From NCBI GenBank assembly GCA_045541395.1, contig JAZQIZ010000031.1:13453-77452 (forward strand): 64,000 nt of DNA. The letters are read 5' to 3'. Below are positions 33,684 to 42,118 of the stretch, piece by piece (position 1 is the stretch's first letter; each line of letters starts with the position of its first letter). The stretch is from JAZRWQ01 sp045541395 (lineage in GTDB: Bacteria; Bacillota; Clostridia; Oscillospirales; UMGS1783). A program made the position numbers and the translations under genes. The notes below the pieces were generated by a model. The model was not told the origin of the DNA, ran no database searches, and was given only the letters and a program-made list of their open reading frames with translations.

Positions 33684-34436
33684 ATGAAAGTTTATGATGA
33701 CAGCAAGTATATTAACCCCGATACCCTGCACCTTTTTGCAAACACCAACGAGAAGTTTCTTGAAGGTGAAATTAAGGGTATTGTTGTAGAACTGCCGGGC
33801 CTGGGCGGTGGCTCCTGCCTTGGGGGCCTTATGGATTTTATGGATTATGACACCTATTACACCAAGGATTTTGCAAAGTGCGGAATAATTGTGGCTTATA
33901 TGTTCCCCGGGCCCTGGAGCTGGGGCAACAAGGCCGCTATAAGATATACCGATGCGGTTGTAAGAGCCATAAAAGCAAAGTACAATTTAGGCGAAGATAC
34001 TCCCCTTGTTGTATGCGGCGGCAGTATGGGCGGCGTTGGCGCTCTTATGTATGCGGCAGATACTACCCTTAGGCTTACAGCCTGTGCAGCGGCCTGCCCT
34101 TGCATTGACAATATAGACTGTCTTGACTCTAACCCTGCTTTCCCCCGCACCTACCTTAGCGCCGCATTTATGTATGATATGGATGCAACCGAGGCGTTAA
34201 AAGCCTTTTCGCCCATATACAGAGTTGAGGATATGCCCGATATTCCTTACTTTATTTCCAACGACGGCGAAGATGAGGTCTTCCCTGAGGCTCAGTGCGA
34301 TGCATATGTTGAGAAGCTGAGAGAGAAGGGCCTTAACGTTGAGTATAAGCCTCAGCCCGGCCTTAAACACGGCGACTTTTACCCTGAGGTTCGCCTCGAG
34401 CTTCACAGCTTTATTAAAAATCAGATTTTAAATTAA
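33684..34436 (+). CDS. alpha/beta hydrolase (probable esterase)
   Basis: A 250-residue alpha/beta-hydrolase. The nucleophile elbow is VVCGGSMGGVGAL (Gly-x-Ser-x-Gly), the oxyanion-side segment is VVELPGLGGGS, the acid Asp probably lies in ISNDGEDEVFP and the catalytic His in GLKHGDFYPE. No signal peptide. It follows the GH36-type gene by 11 nt with AAGGAGAG as ribosome-binding site and is followed by a terminator. A sugar esterase removing acyl groups from the glycosidase substrate is a reasonable guess. Confidence 0.82.
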   Translation: MKVYDDSKYINPDTLHLFANTNEKFLEGEIKGIVVELPGLGGGSCLGGLMDFMDYDTYYTKDFAKCGIIVAYMFPGPWSWGNKAAIRYTDAVVRAIKAKYNLGEDTPLVVCGGSMGGVGALMYAADTTLRLTACAAACPCIDNIDCLDSNPAFPRTYLSAAFMYDMDATEALKAFSPIYRVEDMPDIPYFISNDGEDEVFPEAQCDAYVEKLREKGLNVEYKPQPGLKHGDFYPEVRLELHSFIKNQILN

Positions 34437-34440
34437 AATT

Positions 34441-34467
34441 AAGCCCTTCTTAAAGGAGGGCTTTTTG
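34441..34467 (+). terminator. terminator after the alpha/beta hydrolase
   Basis: Hairpin AAGCCCTTC-TTAAA-GGAGGGCTT followed by TTT, directly after the stop codon. Confidence 0.8.
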
Positions 34468-34477
34468 CATTAATCTA

Positions 34478-34507
34478 TTGATTTATTTAATTGGATTATG
34501 GTACAAT
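34478..34507 (+). promoter_or_regulatory. promoter of the second cytoplasmic GH36 gene
   Basis: TTGATT (34478-34483), 18-bp spacer, TACAAT (34502-34507), about 40 nt before the ATG. Confidence 0.6.
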
Positions 34508-34546
34508 AAACTAAATACTGATATATATTTTTAAGGAGATACATAT

Positions 34547-36694
34547 ATGAAGAAATCTGATCACAACTTCTTTGATGTGTTTTATCAGCCCGGTGAAAAC
34601 CCCGTATTCTGCTACCGTACAGGTATGGCTGTATATGAAGAAGCCCTTATAAACGGCTCCTTTGTTGCTCAGGGTTGGAACGCTGCAGGTTATCCGCTCA
34701 ACGTACTTACAAACTGCCCTTCCCGTATTGATCCCAAGAGGTTTGCAGAGCCTTATGCTTTCAATCTTGAAGTAAACGGCGCTTGTATTGACTACGATTT
34801 AAAGTTTGTGGATTTTAACACCGAAAAGACAGAAAAGGACATTCACGCGGTAATTACCTTAGAAAGCAACCTTGCTCCCGTAAGAGTTAAGGTTCATACT
34901 CTCCTTGACGGTACCGCTATGTTTACCCGCTTTTTAGAAATTGAAAACATTTCCGATAAGCCTCTTAACATCAGCCGTATGAGCATTATTGCAGGCGGCA
35001 TGGAGGTTATGAACAGAACTCCCATGACCTACTCCAACGATATAGAAAAGTTCTATTCCGTAGGTTATTTTGATGATGACAGCTGGGGCAGAGAGGGCGA
35101 CTTTGCTTGGCATGACCTTGCCCCCGATACCCTTTCATTTGAGACCCGCTTTAATCGGGCAAGATACCGCCATCCCCTTATGTTTATCCGCAATAACGTT
35201 ATGGGTACTATGTGGTTTGCCCAGATAGCTTATTCCGGCGGCTGCCGCTTTACCGTTGACTATAACGCAAAGAAGGAATCCAACGTTTCCACTCTTGCAT
35301 TCAAGGCTGAAATTGCCGGTTACAACCCCCTTGTTGTATTAGGCGCAAAAGAAAGCTTTACTACACCTGAGGCTCATATGGGCGTTGTTAACGGCGATCT
35401 TGATATGGCGGTTAACGAAATGCACGCTCACGCAAGAAAGTCTGTTCTTAACCTGCCTGAGGCTGATCCTTCTGCTTGTCTTATTGGCGCAGGTATGGGC
35501 GCAGAGCACGATATGGGCGTGGAATGCTCCAAGGCGTTTATTGATCAGTTTAAAGAAATGGGCGCAGAGATATTTATTATTGACGCAGGCTGGCAGAATC
35601 CTCCTCACAGAGAAATGGAATGGCTGCCCTATAACGGTATGAACCACCCTGACCCCGACCGTTACCCCAACGGCATTTCGGAGCTTTCCGATTATTGCCA
35701 CGAAAAGGGCATGAAGTTTGCAATGTGGGTTGAAATTGAACGTTTGGGCGAATATTCTCCCGAGTTCCAATCCCATCCCGAATGGCGTATTAACAACACC
35801 TACGGCGAACAGGCTAAGGGCTATATAGATTTCACCAACCCTGAAGCTGCAAAGTGGGCTGAAGATGAGCTTGCAAGAATTATTGAAGAGTACAAGTTTG
35901 ATATGCTGAGAGTTGACTATAACGTTGACCACAGAGATTACCACGCAATGAAGCCTTTGGCTCAGGGCGGCAAGGAATACGTTGCTTTGAGACATTTTGA
36001 GGCTGTTTGCAAAATGTATCAGAACCTTAAGAAGCGCTTCCCCAACGTTCTCTTTGAGAACTGCGCAGGCGGCGGCGGCAGAACCGACTGGGCTCAGATG
36101 AAGGCCTTTAACCATACCTGGGTTTCCGACTGGCAGAAGAACCCCCGCTCCATTACCATTACCAACGGTATGACAATGGCACTGCCCCCCGAAAGAGTTG
36201 ACAGACTCTTTGCAGGTATGGGCTGCCATGAATACGGCAACTTTGATTCACATATGAGAAACACTATGTTCGGCCATATGTCAGTTAACGTTGTTGCTCC
36301 TGCAATAACCTACGCTAACCCCGAACAGATGAAGTTTATAAAGCACAGCATTCAGCTGTATAAGGACTTTATCCGTCCCTTCCTGCCTGAGAGCAAGATA
36401 TTCCACCCCACCCCCGAAGCTAAGGAGACCTTAAAGCAGGGCTACTCTATGCTGGAGGTTGCCGCAAAGGATTCTACCCGCGGTATTTACGGCGTATTTA
36501 CTCTTAGTGAAAGCAAGGACAAGGAAGTTTCCTTCACCTTAAAGGGTGTGGATCTTTCCAAGACCTATAAGGTAACCTACGATAACTCCGGTTACAGCTT
36601 CACCGCCACCGGCGCTGAGCTTTACAACAAGGGGCTTACAGTAAAGATACCCTCTTCTATGAGCTCTGAATTAATTACCTACGAAGCTATATAA
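34547..36694 (+). CDS. GH36 alpha-galactosidase-like enzyme, cytoplasmic
   Basis: A 715-residue enzyme closer to classical GH36. It has an N-terminal beta-sandwich, then EIFIIDAGWQNPP, GMKFAMWVEIERLG, FDMLRVDYNVDHRDYH (nucleophile Asp in RVDYN) and FENCAGGGGRTDWAQMKAF (acid/base Asp), and a short C-terminal beta domain. It lacks a signal peptide, so it would act on imported oligosaccharides. Own promoter (34478-34507), ribosome-binding site AAGGAGAT and terminator. It is the fifth GH36-type enzyme of the window; the other four differ in location or subgroup. Confidence 0.87.
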   Translation: MKKSDHNFFDVFYQPGENPVFCYRTGMAVYEEALINGSFVAQGWNAAGYPLNVLTNCPSRIDPKRFAEPYAFNLEVNGACIDYDLKFVDFNTEKTEKDIHAVITLESNLAPVRVKVHTLLDGTAMFTRFLEIENISDKPLNISRMSIIAGGMEVMNRTPMTYSNDIEKFYSVGYFDDDSWGREGDFAWHDLAPDTLSFETRFNRARYRHPLMFIRNNVMGTMWFAQIAYSGGCRFTVDYNAKKESNVSTLAFKAEIAGYNPLVVLGAKESFTTPEAHMGVVNGDLDMAVNEMHAHARKSVLNLPEADPSACLIGAGMGAEHDMGVECSKAFIDQFKEMGAEIFIIDAGWQNPPHREMEWLPYNGMNHPDPDRYPNGISELSDYCHEKGMKFAMWVEIERLGEYSPEFQSHPEWRINNTYGEQAKGYIDFTNPEAAKWAEDELARIIEEYKFDMLRVDYNVDHRDYHAMKPLAQGGKEYVALRHFEAVCKMYQNLKKRFPNVLFENCAGGGGRTDWAQMKAFNHTWVSDWQKNPRSITITNGMTMALPPERVDRLFAGMGCHEYGNFDSHMRNTMFGHMSVNVVAPAITYANPEQMKFIKHSIQLYKDFIRPFLPESKIFHPTPEAKETLKQGYSMLEVAAKDSTRGIYGVFTLSESKDKEVSFTLKGVDLSKTYKVTYDNSGYSFTATGAELYNKGLTVKIPSSMSSELITYEAI

Positions 36695-36698
36695 TAAA

Positions 36699-36728
36699 AA
36701 AAGAGAAGCGAAAGCTTCTCTTTTTTTA
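36699..36728. terminator. bidirectional terminator between GH36 and EFR1-type gene
   Basis: Hairpin AAAAAGAGAAGC-GAAA-GCTTCTCTTTTT with a full T run on the plus strand and an A run on the other side. Confidence 0.85.
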
Positions 36729-36737
36729 TGCGATGGA

Positions 36738-37499
36738 TTATTTTTGGTTATTTGAGGCTATTATTTCTTTTAAGGTAACCTCCGGATGGCGCCAGCGCTT
36801 TTCGGAAAGCTGGGTAGAGGTACAGATATTAAGCTTAGGGCAGGCGTGAATACAGGCATAGCAGGTTTCGCATTTTGTGCTGAAAACAGGGCCGTCATTC
36901 ACTGTAATATTACCTGCAGGGCAGACTTTAACACATGTATTACATTTAATGCAGTTGCCCTTTATTACAAAGGCTTCGCATTCTTTGCCTTCGTCCTGCT
37001 TGGGGATATATTTCATAGCGTTTTCGGAATCCTTCATATCAAGCTCTGAAACGGGCGCAATAAAGCTTTTGCGCTCTTTTATATCCTCAACAATGCAGTT
37101 TAAGGCGTATTCGGTACACTTTACCGAAAGCTTGTTTATCTGATCTTCAATTTCAAAGGCAGGCAGGTAATTATCCACCATAAGCAGGGTATTAACGTAA
37201 TTGAAATTCAGGCCTAAAGATTTAGCGAATTCGTTAAAATAGTAATTGCAGGCGCCGTCCTCATTGCCGTAGGTACCAACGGCGAAAAGGTAGTTTGTAT
37301 TAAACCTTGCCTTTTTTAAAAAATCTCTTACCATCTTAGGGGCATAGCGGCAATATACGGGGTATATAATACCAATAGCATCATCCGTATACTCAGGGGA
37401 TCTTTTGCATATCTCCTGTGGGATAGAATAAAGCTTGCCGCCTAATTTTTTAGCAACAGCAAGGCAGTTGCCTGTGGCGGTAAAATAAAATACAGTCAT
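36738..37499 (-). CDS. EFR1-family flavodoxin-ferredoxin protein
   Basis: A 253-residue fusion of an N-terminal flavodoxin-like domain and a C-terminal double 4Fe-4S ferredoxin. The flavin-phosphate loop is FYFTATGNCLAVAKKLG at the start, and the clusters are CIKCNTCVKVCP and CETCYACIHACP. EFR1 proteins are common in anaerobic Clostridia and carry electrons between unknown partners. The start at 37499 follows GAGGTGA; a GTG three codons earlier overlaps that site. It is divergent from the deoD operon with no evident link. Confidence 0.88.
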   Translation of the reverse strand: MTVFYFTATGNCLAVAKKLGGKLYSIPQEICKRSPEYTDDAIGIIYPVYCRYAPKMVRDFLKKARFNTNYLFAVGTYGNEDGACNYYFNEFAKSLGLNFNYVNTLLMVDNYLPAFEIEDQINKLSVKCTEYALNCIVEDIKERKSFIAPVSELDMKDSENAMKYIPKQDEGKECEAFVIKGNCIKCNTCVKVCPAGNITVNDGPVFSTKCETCYACIHACPKLNICTSTQLSEKRWRHPEVTLKEIIASNNQK

Positions 37500-37539
37500 T
37501 TTTCTCACCTCGGAATAATTTTAGCATAAAAGACGGCTA

Positions 37540-37568
37540 TTTACAATAACATAAAGCCGTGATAAAAT
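37540..37568 (+). promoter_or_regulatory. promoter of the deoD-deoB-cdd operon
   Basis: TTTACA (37540-37545), 17-bp spacer, TAAAAT (37563-37568), then AAAGGAGTTG before the ATG at 37590. Confidence 0.68.
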
Positions 37569-37589
37569 ATTTAAAAAGGAGTTGATAAA

Positions 37590-38303
37590 ATGGCTACTGC
37601 TCATATAAATGCGAAGGATGGGGATTTTGCCAAAACTGTTTTAATGCCCGGAGACCCTTTGCGCTCACAATTTATTGCGGAAAATTTTCTTAGCGACATT
37701 CGCCTTGTTAATAACGTGCGCGGCATACAAGGATATACAGGCCTTTATAAGGGCAAGGAAGTTTCTGTTATGGCAAGCGGAATGGGTATGCCCTCTATGG
37801 GGATATATTCTTACGAGCTTTTTAACTTCTTCTCGGTTGAAAATATAATAAGAGTAGGTTCTGCAGGTGCCTATTCACCAAAGGCTAAAATAAAAGATAT
37901 TGTAATAGGAATGGGAGCCTGCACCGATTCCAACTACGCACATCAATACGGCTTACCGGGCGCATTTGCACCTATTGCGGATTTTGGAATTTTAGAAAAG
38001 TGCGTTGCTAAGGCAAAAAAACTGCAGCTTGATTTCCACGTTGGCAATCTTATTTCTTCGGACACTTTTTACAACGAGCCCGACAGCAGATATCTTGAAC
38101 TCTGGGGCAAGATGGGTGTGCTTGCAGTGGAAATGGAGGCGGCGGCCCTTTATATGAACGCCGCAAGGGCAGGTAAAAAGGCTTTGGCTATTTGTACCGT
38201 ATCCGATCAGCTTGTATTTGACGAGCATCTGACCGCCGGGGAGCGCCAGAGCTCCTTTAACGATATGATAACACTTGCACTTGAAACGGCAGTTGAATTA
38301 TGA
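37590..38303 (+). CDS. deoD: purine-nucleoside phosphorylase, DeoD type
   Basis: A 237-residue hexameric-type purine nucleoside phosphorylase; it splits (deoxy)nucleosides into base and (deoxy)ribose-1-phosphate. Motifs are TVLMPGDPLRSQFIAENFL, IIRVGSAGAYSPKAKIKDIV, the substrate motif VLAVEMEAAALYMNA and CTVSDQLVFDEHLTAGERQ. First gene of the operon. Its stop overlaps the deoB start by 4 nt (ATGA), coupling it to the phosphopentomutase that uses its product. Confidence 0.95.
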   Translation: MATAHINAKDGDFAKTVLMPGDPLRSQFIAENFLSDIRLVNNVRGIQGYTGLYKGKEVSVMASGMGMPSMGIYSYELFNFFSVENIIRVGSAGAYSPKAKIKDIVIGMGACTDSNYAHQYGLPGAFAPIADFGILEKCVAKAKKLQLDFHVGNLISSDTFYNEPDSRYLELWGKMGVLAVEMEAAALYMNAARAGKKALAICTVSDQLVFDEHLTAGERQSSFNDMITLALETAVEL

Positions 38304-39445
38304 AAAGAGTATTTTTAATTGTATTGGACAGCTTAGGCATAGGCGCTTTGCCCGATGCAAAGGAATTTAATGATGAAGGGGCAAACACCTTAAGGAGCAT
38401 TTCTCAAAGCCCCAATTTTAATATACCCAATTTAGAAAGCCTTGGCTTAGGCAGTATAGCTCAGGTGGATTACCTTAAGAAGCCTCAGCCGAAGGGGGCT
38501 TACGGCAGAATAAAGGAGCAATCGGGCGGCAAGGACACAACGGTTGGCCATTGGGAAATAGCAGGGCTTATATCTAAAAAGCCCTTGCCTACCTACCCCG
38601 AGGGCTTTCCCGAGGAAATAATCAGGGAATTTGAAAGGCGCACCAAAAGAAAGGTTATTTGCAATAAGCCTTATTCGGGCACGGCGGTTATTGCCGATTA
38701 CGGCAGGGCGCATTTGGAAACGGGAGCGCTTATTGTTTACACCAGCGCCGACTCGGTTTTTCAGATTGCGGCTCACGAAAGCATAGTACCCTTAGAGGAG
38801 CTTTATAACTACTGCAAAATTGCAAGAGAGATGCTTGACGTAGGAAGAGTAATAGCCCGCCCCTTTACAGGAGAGCACCCTTTTACCCGCACCGCCAACC
38901 GCCACGATTTTTCCCTTGCACCCCACGGCAAGACTTTGCTTGACGCCCTGTATGAAAACAAAAAGGCGGTTATTTCCGTAGGCAAAATAAACGATATTTT
39001 CGCCTCAAGAGGAATAACCGAAAGTAACCCGACCCAAAGTAACGATGACGGAATGGCCAAAGCCCTTTTACTTCTTGAAAGGGATTTTGAGGGCCTTGCC
39101 TTTATAAATCTTGTGGACTTTGATTCCAAATACGGCCACCGCAACGATGCCGAAGGCTATGCCCTTGCCTTAAGCGAATTTGATAAATGGCTTCCCTCTT
39201 TTATGTATTCCTTAAAGGAGGAGGACCTGCTTATAATTACGGCGGACCACGGCTGTGACCCTGCAGACATAAGCACCGACCATACAAGGGAGTATATTCC
39301 CCTTTTATGCTACGGGAAAAATATACGCTCTGTAAATCTTGGCACACTTTCTACGTTTGCGGATATTGGGCAGACGGTGGCGGACTATTTGGGAGTTGAA
39401 TTTAAAGGCGCAGGAGAGAGTTTTAAAGAAAGGATATTAAAATGA
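38300..39445 (+). CDS. deoB: phosphopentomutase
   Basis: A 381-residue alkaline-phosphatase-superfamily enzyme that moves phosphate between C1 and C5 of (deoxy)ribose. Signatures are the N-terminal FLIVLDSLGIGALPDA, GKDTTVGHWEIAG (catalytic Thr region), NLVDFDSKYGHRNDAEGY and LIITADHGCDPADISTDHTRE (metal ligands). It overlaps deoD and cdd by 4 nt on each side, a tight salvage operon. The usual DeoC partner is not in this operon; a divergent DeoC-like gene lies at 3.8 kb. Confidence 0.95.
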   Translation: MKRVFLIVLDSLGIGALPDAKEFNDEGANTLRSISQSPNFNIPNLESLGLGSIAQVDYLKKPQPKGAYGRIKEQSGGKDTTVGHWEIAGLISKKPLPTYPEGFPEEIIREFERRTKRKVICNKPYSGTAVIADYGRAHLETGALIVYTSADSVFQIAAHESIVPLEELYNYCKIAREMLDVGRVIARPFTGEHPFTRTANRHDFSLAPHGKTLLDALYENKKAVISVGKINDIFASRGITESNPTQSNDDGMAKALLLLERDFEGLAFINLVDFDSKYGHRNDAEGYALALSEFDKWLPSFMYSLKEEDLLIITADHGCDPADISTDHTREYIPLLCYGKNIRSVNLGTLSTFADIGQTVADYLGVEFKGAGESFKERILK

Positions 39446-39825
39446 ACGAGCTTATAAGTTTAGCCTTAAAGGCAAGAGAAAACGCCTACGTACCCTATTC
39501 GGGCTACAAGGTAGGCGCCGCACTTAAAGTAAAAAGCGGCAAGGTTTATACCGGCTGTAATATTGAAAACGCCTCCTTCTCCCCTACGGTTTGCGCTGAA
39601 AGGACCGCCATTTTCAAGGCAATAAGCGAAGGCGAAAGGGAATTTGAGGCCATAGCCGTTGTAGGCGGCAAGGATGAAATAACGGATTTTGCTCCCCCTT
39701 GCGGCGTTTGCAGGCAGGTAATGAGCGAATTTTGCTCTCCCGAATTTAAAATTATTCTTTATAACGGCAAGGAAGAAAGAATCTTTAAGCTGAAGGAAAT
39801 TTTACCCCTTGCATTTTCCCTTTAA
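39442..39825 (+). CDS. cdd: cytidine deaminase
   Basis: A 127-residue tetrameric-type cytidine deaminase; it converts cytidine or deoxycytidine to uridine or deoxyuridine. The zinc site is CAERTAIFKAIS plus PPCGVCRQVMSEF; VPYSGYKVGAALK is the N-terminal signature. Last gene of the deoD-deoB-cdd operon (4-nt overlap with deoB), followed by a strong terminator. Confidence 0.95.
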   Translation: MNELISLALKARENAYVPYSGYKVGAALKVKSGKVYTGCNIENASFSPTVCAERTAIFKAISEGEREFEAIAVVGGKDEITDFAPPCGVCRQVMSEFCSPEFKIILYNGKEERIFKLKEILPLAFSL

Positions 39826-39827
39826 AA

Positions 39828-39853
39828 AAGGTGTGCGTAAAAACGCACACCTT
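39828..39853. terminator. bidirectional terminator between cdd and the lipoprotein operon
   Basis: Hairpin AAGGTGTGCG-TAAAAA-CGCACACCTT flanked by A and T runs; it lies between convergent genes. Confidence 0.88.
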
Positions 39854-39855
39854 TT

Positions 39856-42108
39856 TTATATTAAGGGATGAAAATCCAGCACGGTCTCGGCTGCTATAAG
39901 CTCATCTTTACTGTTATACACATAGGCAACATCATCTATAATGCCCGTATAACCGTTAGAAAATATTTCATGAGCAGCGTATTCACCTGTTGAGACGCCG
40001 GTTTCCAAATTATAAATACGGTAAAAAGCGGCTCCGCTTTCATTGATAAATTCTGTAGCAAACTTATCATTTACAACAGATAGTTTACTGGGGATTTCAT
40101 AAGCTTTTCCCGTTTCTACATCATACAGAATATCCTCTTCTTCACCGTTAAATCTAATTTTTCCGTTCGAAACGTAAGACGATACTTCGTAACCGCTGAA
40201 ATTATTTATATCAACAATTACTTCTCCCTCTAAAGTGAATATTTTTCCGTCATCTTCAGGGCAGCCCGTATGGCATATATAGGGGCACTTATTTAATTCT
40301 GTACCGTTAACAGAAAATAAGACCATTTGCTCTTCATCCCACTTTGCTTTACAGGCGGGACATTTAATTGATTTTTGGGTTTTTAAATCAATTATTTTGC
40401 CTTTGGATTTAATAACGTTTCCATACAACGTTATTTTATGCTTGAATTTTTCATCTTCGGGATCTCCGTCATATTTATAGGTAAATACTTTTTCGTTGGA
40501 TTTATTTATAACTGCATTGTCGCAATTGCCCCTACCAAACGACCCCTCCTGCATAAAAAATATTTTATGCTCATTAACTGTAGCATAGCCGTATTCATTA
40601 AAATGAGAAGCGTCATAGTATTCAAGGGGAATAACTACCTTGCCGGTAGTATCTATAAATCCGTACATCCTGCAGGTTTCGAAGTCGCTTAAACGCTCTC
40701 CCCAATTCCATACACGGGCATAGCCGTTATGAAATTCACCTAAACCATCAAAGGAATCGGTTTTTACCTTTACCTTGCCGGTATTATCTATATAACAGCC
40801 ATAGCCGTCACATTTTACCGACATAAGCCCCTCGGAAGGCATGCCTACCTCTAAACCTCCGCCTTTATAACTGCCTACTACCTTAAGCTCGGTATCAAGC
40901 ATATCCACACAAAAATACAGTTGGCCTGTTCCTGCGGTCTCGTAAACTACGGCAATATTACCGTCAAACTCATAAACTCTGTCTACCATACTGTAGGAAA
41001 CTACCTTGGAGCCGTCAATATTAGTAATAACGGTATCGTTCAGATCCAGACGGACGGAAGCGCTTTTATCTTCCCACGGTTTATCTTTATACTGTTGCCC
41101 TTTATCATAATCCATTGGGTATTGGAGAACATAAAAATCTTTATTGTTTACGGTTAATTGATTTGCTCTATCGAATACCGACTCCACAACCACCTGCCCT
41201 TTCTCATTTACAAGGCCATAGCGTGGCTGCAAGTGCCAACCACTGCCGCGGGGATTTGTTTTACCTCCCGCAAAGACAAATAGCTCACCGTATTTTTTTG
41301 AGGGCTTAAGCTCTTTGTTGTAATAATCAAAATAACGGGACGCCGTAATAATTTCCTTTTTGGGAGCGGGCTCAAGCTCCTTTATTTCATCAACAGAGAA
41401 GCTGTAATTATATTCGTATATGATCTCCGGCTCGGGCTCAGGTTCGGGCTCGGAAGGGGCAACCGACTGAGAGGGCTCAGGCTCGGGTTCGGGTTCGGGA
41501 TCAGCAACTTCTTCAACTACTTCAAGGATAGAAATATCGCTGAGGTAAAAGCTTAAAGCGCCACTTTCGCCGCCGATAGTGTAAATACGAGCGGAGATAC
41601 CGTTTATATAGTTAGGATCGGATTCAGGGATATCTTCCCAAGTTAATTCGGAAGTCATAACTTCAGAAGTAACGGTTTCCCAATCGTTAGTCCGGAAGGT
41701 ATAGGAACCGCCCATGCCAACGGAGCCGTCTTTAAAGTCAAACAGAATGGACTTGCCGGCTTCGCCCTTAGCGCGGAAGGTCATAATATAACCCTTACCA
41801 AGTTCTACGTTGAATTCGCCGTCGGTCTTGCCGGTCCAGAACACCAGAGCACCGAAACCGTCGTTAGCGTCTACTTTAAGGAAATCACCTTCAACAGCAG
41901 TTGCGCCATTACCCCAAGAACCGTAAGGGCCGCCTTCTACAGTTTCAGCGCTGAAATCAAATACCTTTTTGAAAGTGATTTCTTCAGGTTCGGGCTCGGA
42001 AGGGGCAACCGACTGAGAGGGCTCAGGCGCAGGTTCGGGAGCGGGTTCTTTTTTTGCGCAGGAGGACAGAAGCAAAATCAACGCGAGCATTAACGCTATT
42101 TTCTTCAT
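39856..42108 (-). CDS. lipoprotein: Trp-rich surface module fused to a WG-repeat-like beta domain
   Basis: A 750-residue lipoprotein (signal peptide ending LLSSCAKK). Residues about 50-200 are one copy of the same module as in the surface proteins at 18617-21793 (GPYGSWGNGAT, VFWTGKTDGEFNVELG, KGEAGKSILFDFKDGSVGMG). A Pro/Glu/Ser linker follows, then a long region with WG-repeat features (RYGLVNEKGQVVVESVFDRA, MYGFIDTTGKVVIPLEYYDA). A CPACKAKW pair with a later CPYICHTGC resembles a metal ribbon, unusual outside the membrane. The start follows AAGGAGGTTC. Last gene of a four-lipoprotein operon. Function unknown; surface binding or sensing is inferred. Confidence 0.8.
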   Translation of the reverse strand: MKKIALMLALILLLSSCAKKEPAPEPAPEPSQSVAPSEPEPEEITFKKVFDFSAETVEGGPYGSWGNGATAVEGDFLKVDANDGFGALVFWTGKTDGEFNVELGKGYIMTFRAKGEAGKSILFDFKDGSVGMGGSYTFRTNDWETVTSEVMTSELTWEDIPESDPNYINGISARIYTIGGESGALSFYLSDISILEVVEEVADPEPEPEPEPSQSVAPSEPEPEPEPEIIYEYNYSFSVDEIKELEPAPKKEIITASRYFDYYNKELKPSKKYGELFVFAGGKTNPRGSGWHLQPRYGLVNEKGQVVVESVFDRANQLTVNNKDFYVLQYPMDYDKGQQYKDKPWEDKSASVRLDLNDTVITNIDGSKVVSYSMVDRVYEFDGNIAVVYETAGTGQLYFCVDMLDTELKVVGSYKGGGLEVGMPSEGLMSVKCDGYGCYIDNTGKVKVKTDSFDGLGEFHNGYARVWNWGERLSDFETCRMYGFIDTTGKVVIPLEYYDASHFNEYGYATVNEHKIFFMQEGSFGRGNCDNAVINKSNEKVFTYKYDGDPEDEKFKHKITLYGNVIKSKGKIIDLKTQKSIKCPACKAKWDEEQMVLFSVNGTELNKCPYICHTGCPEDDGKIFTLEGEVIVDINNFSGYEVSSYVSNGKIRFNGEEEDILYDVETGKAYEIPSKLSVVNDKFATEFINESGAAFYRIYNLETGVSTGEYAAHEIFSNGYTGIIDDVAYVYNSKDELIAAETVLDFHPLI

Positions 42109-42118
42109 ATGAACCTCC

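Noticed and set aside
35339..36229. 296-residue minus-strand frame opposite the GH36 gene
   Set aside because: It lies wholly within a strongly supported GH36 gene on the plus strand, has no domain and no ribosome-binding site.
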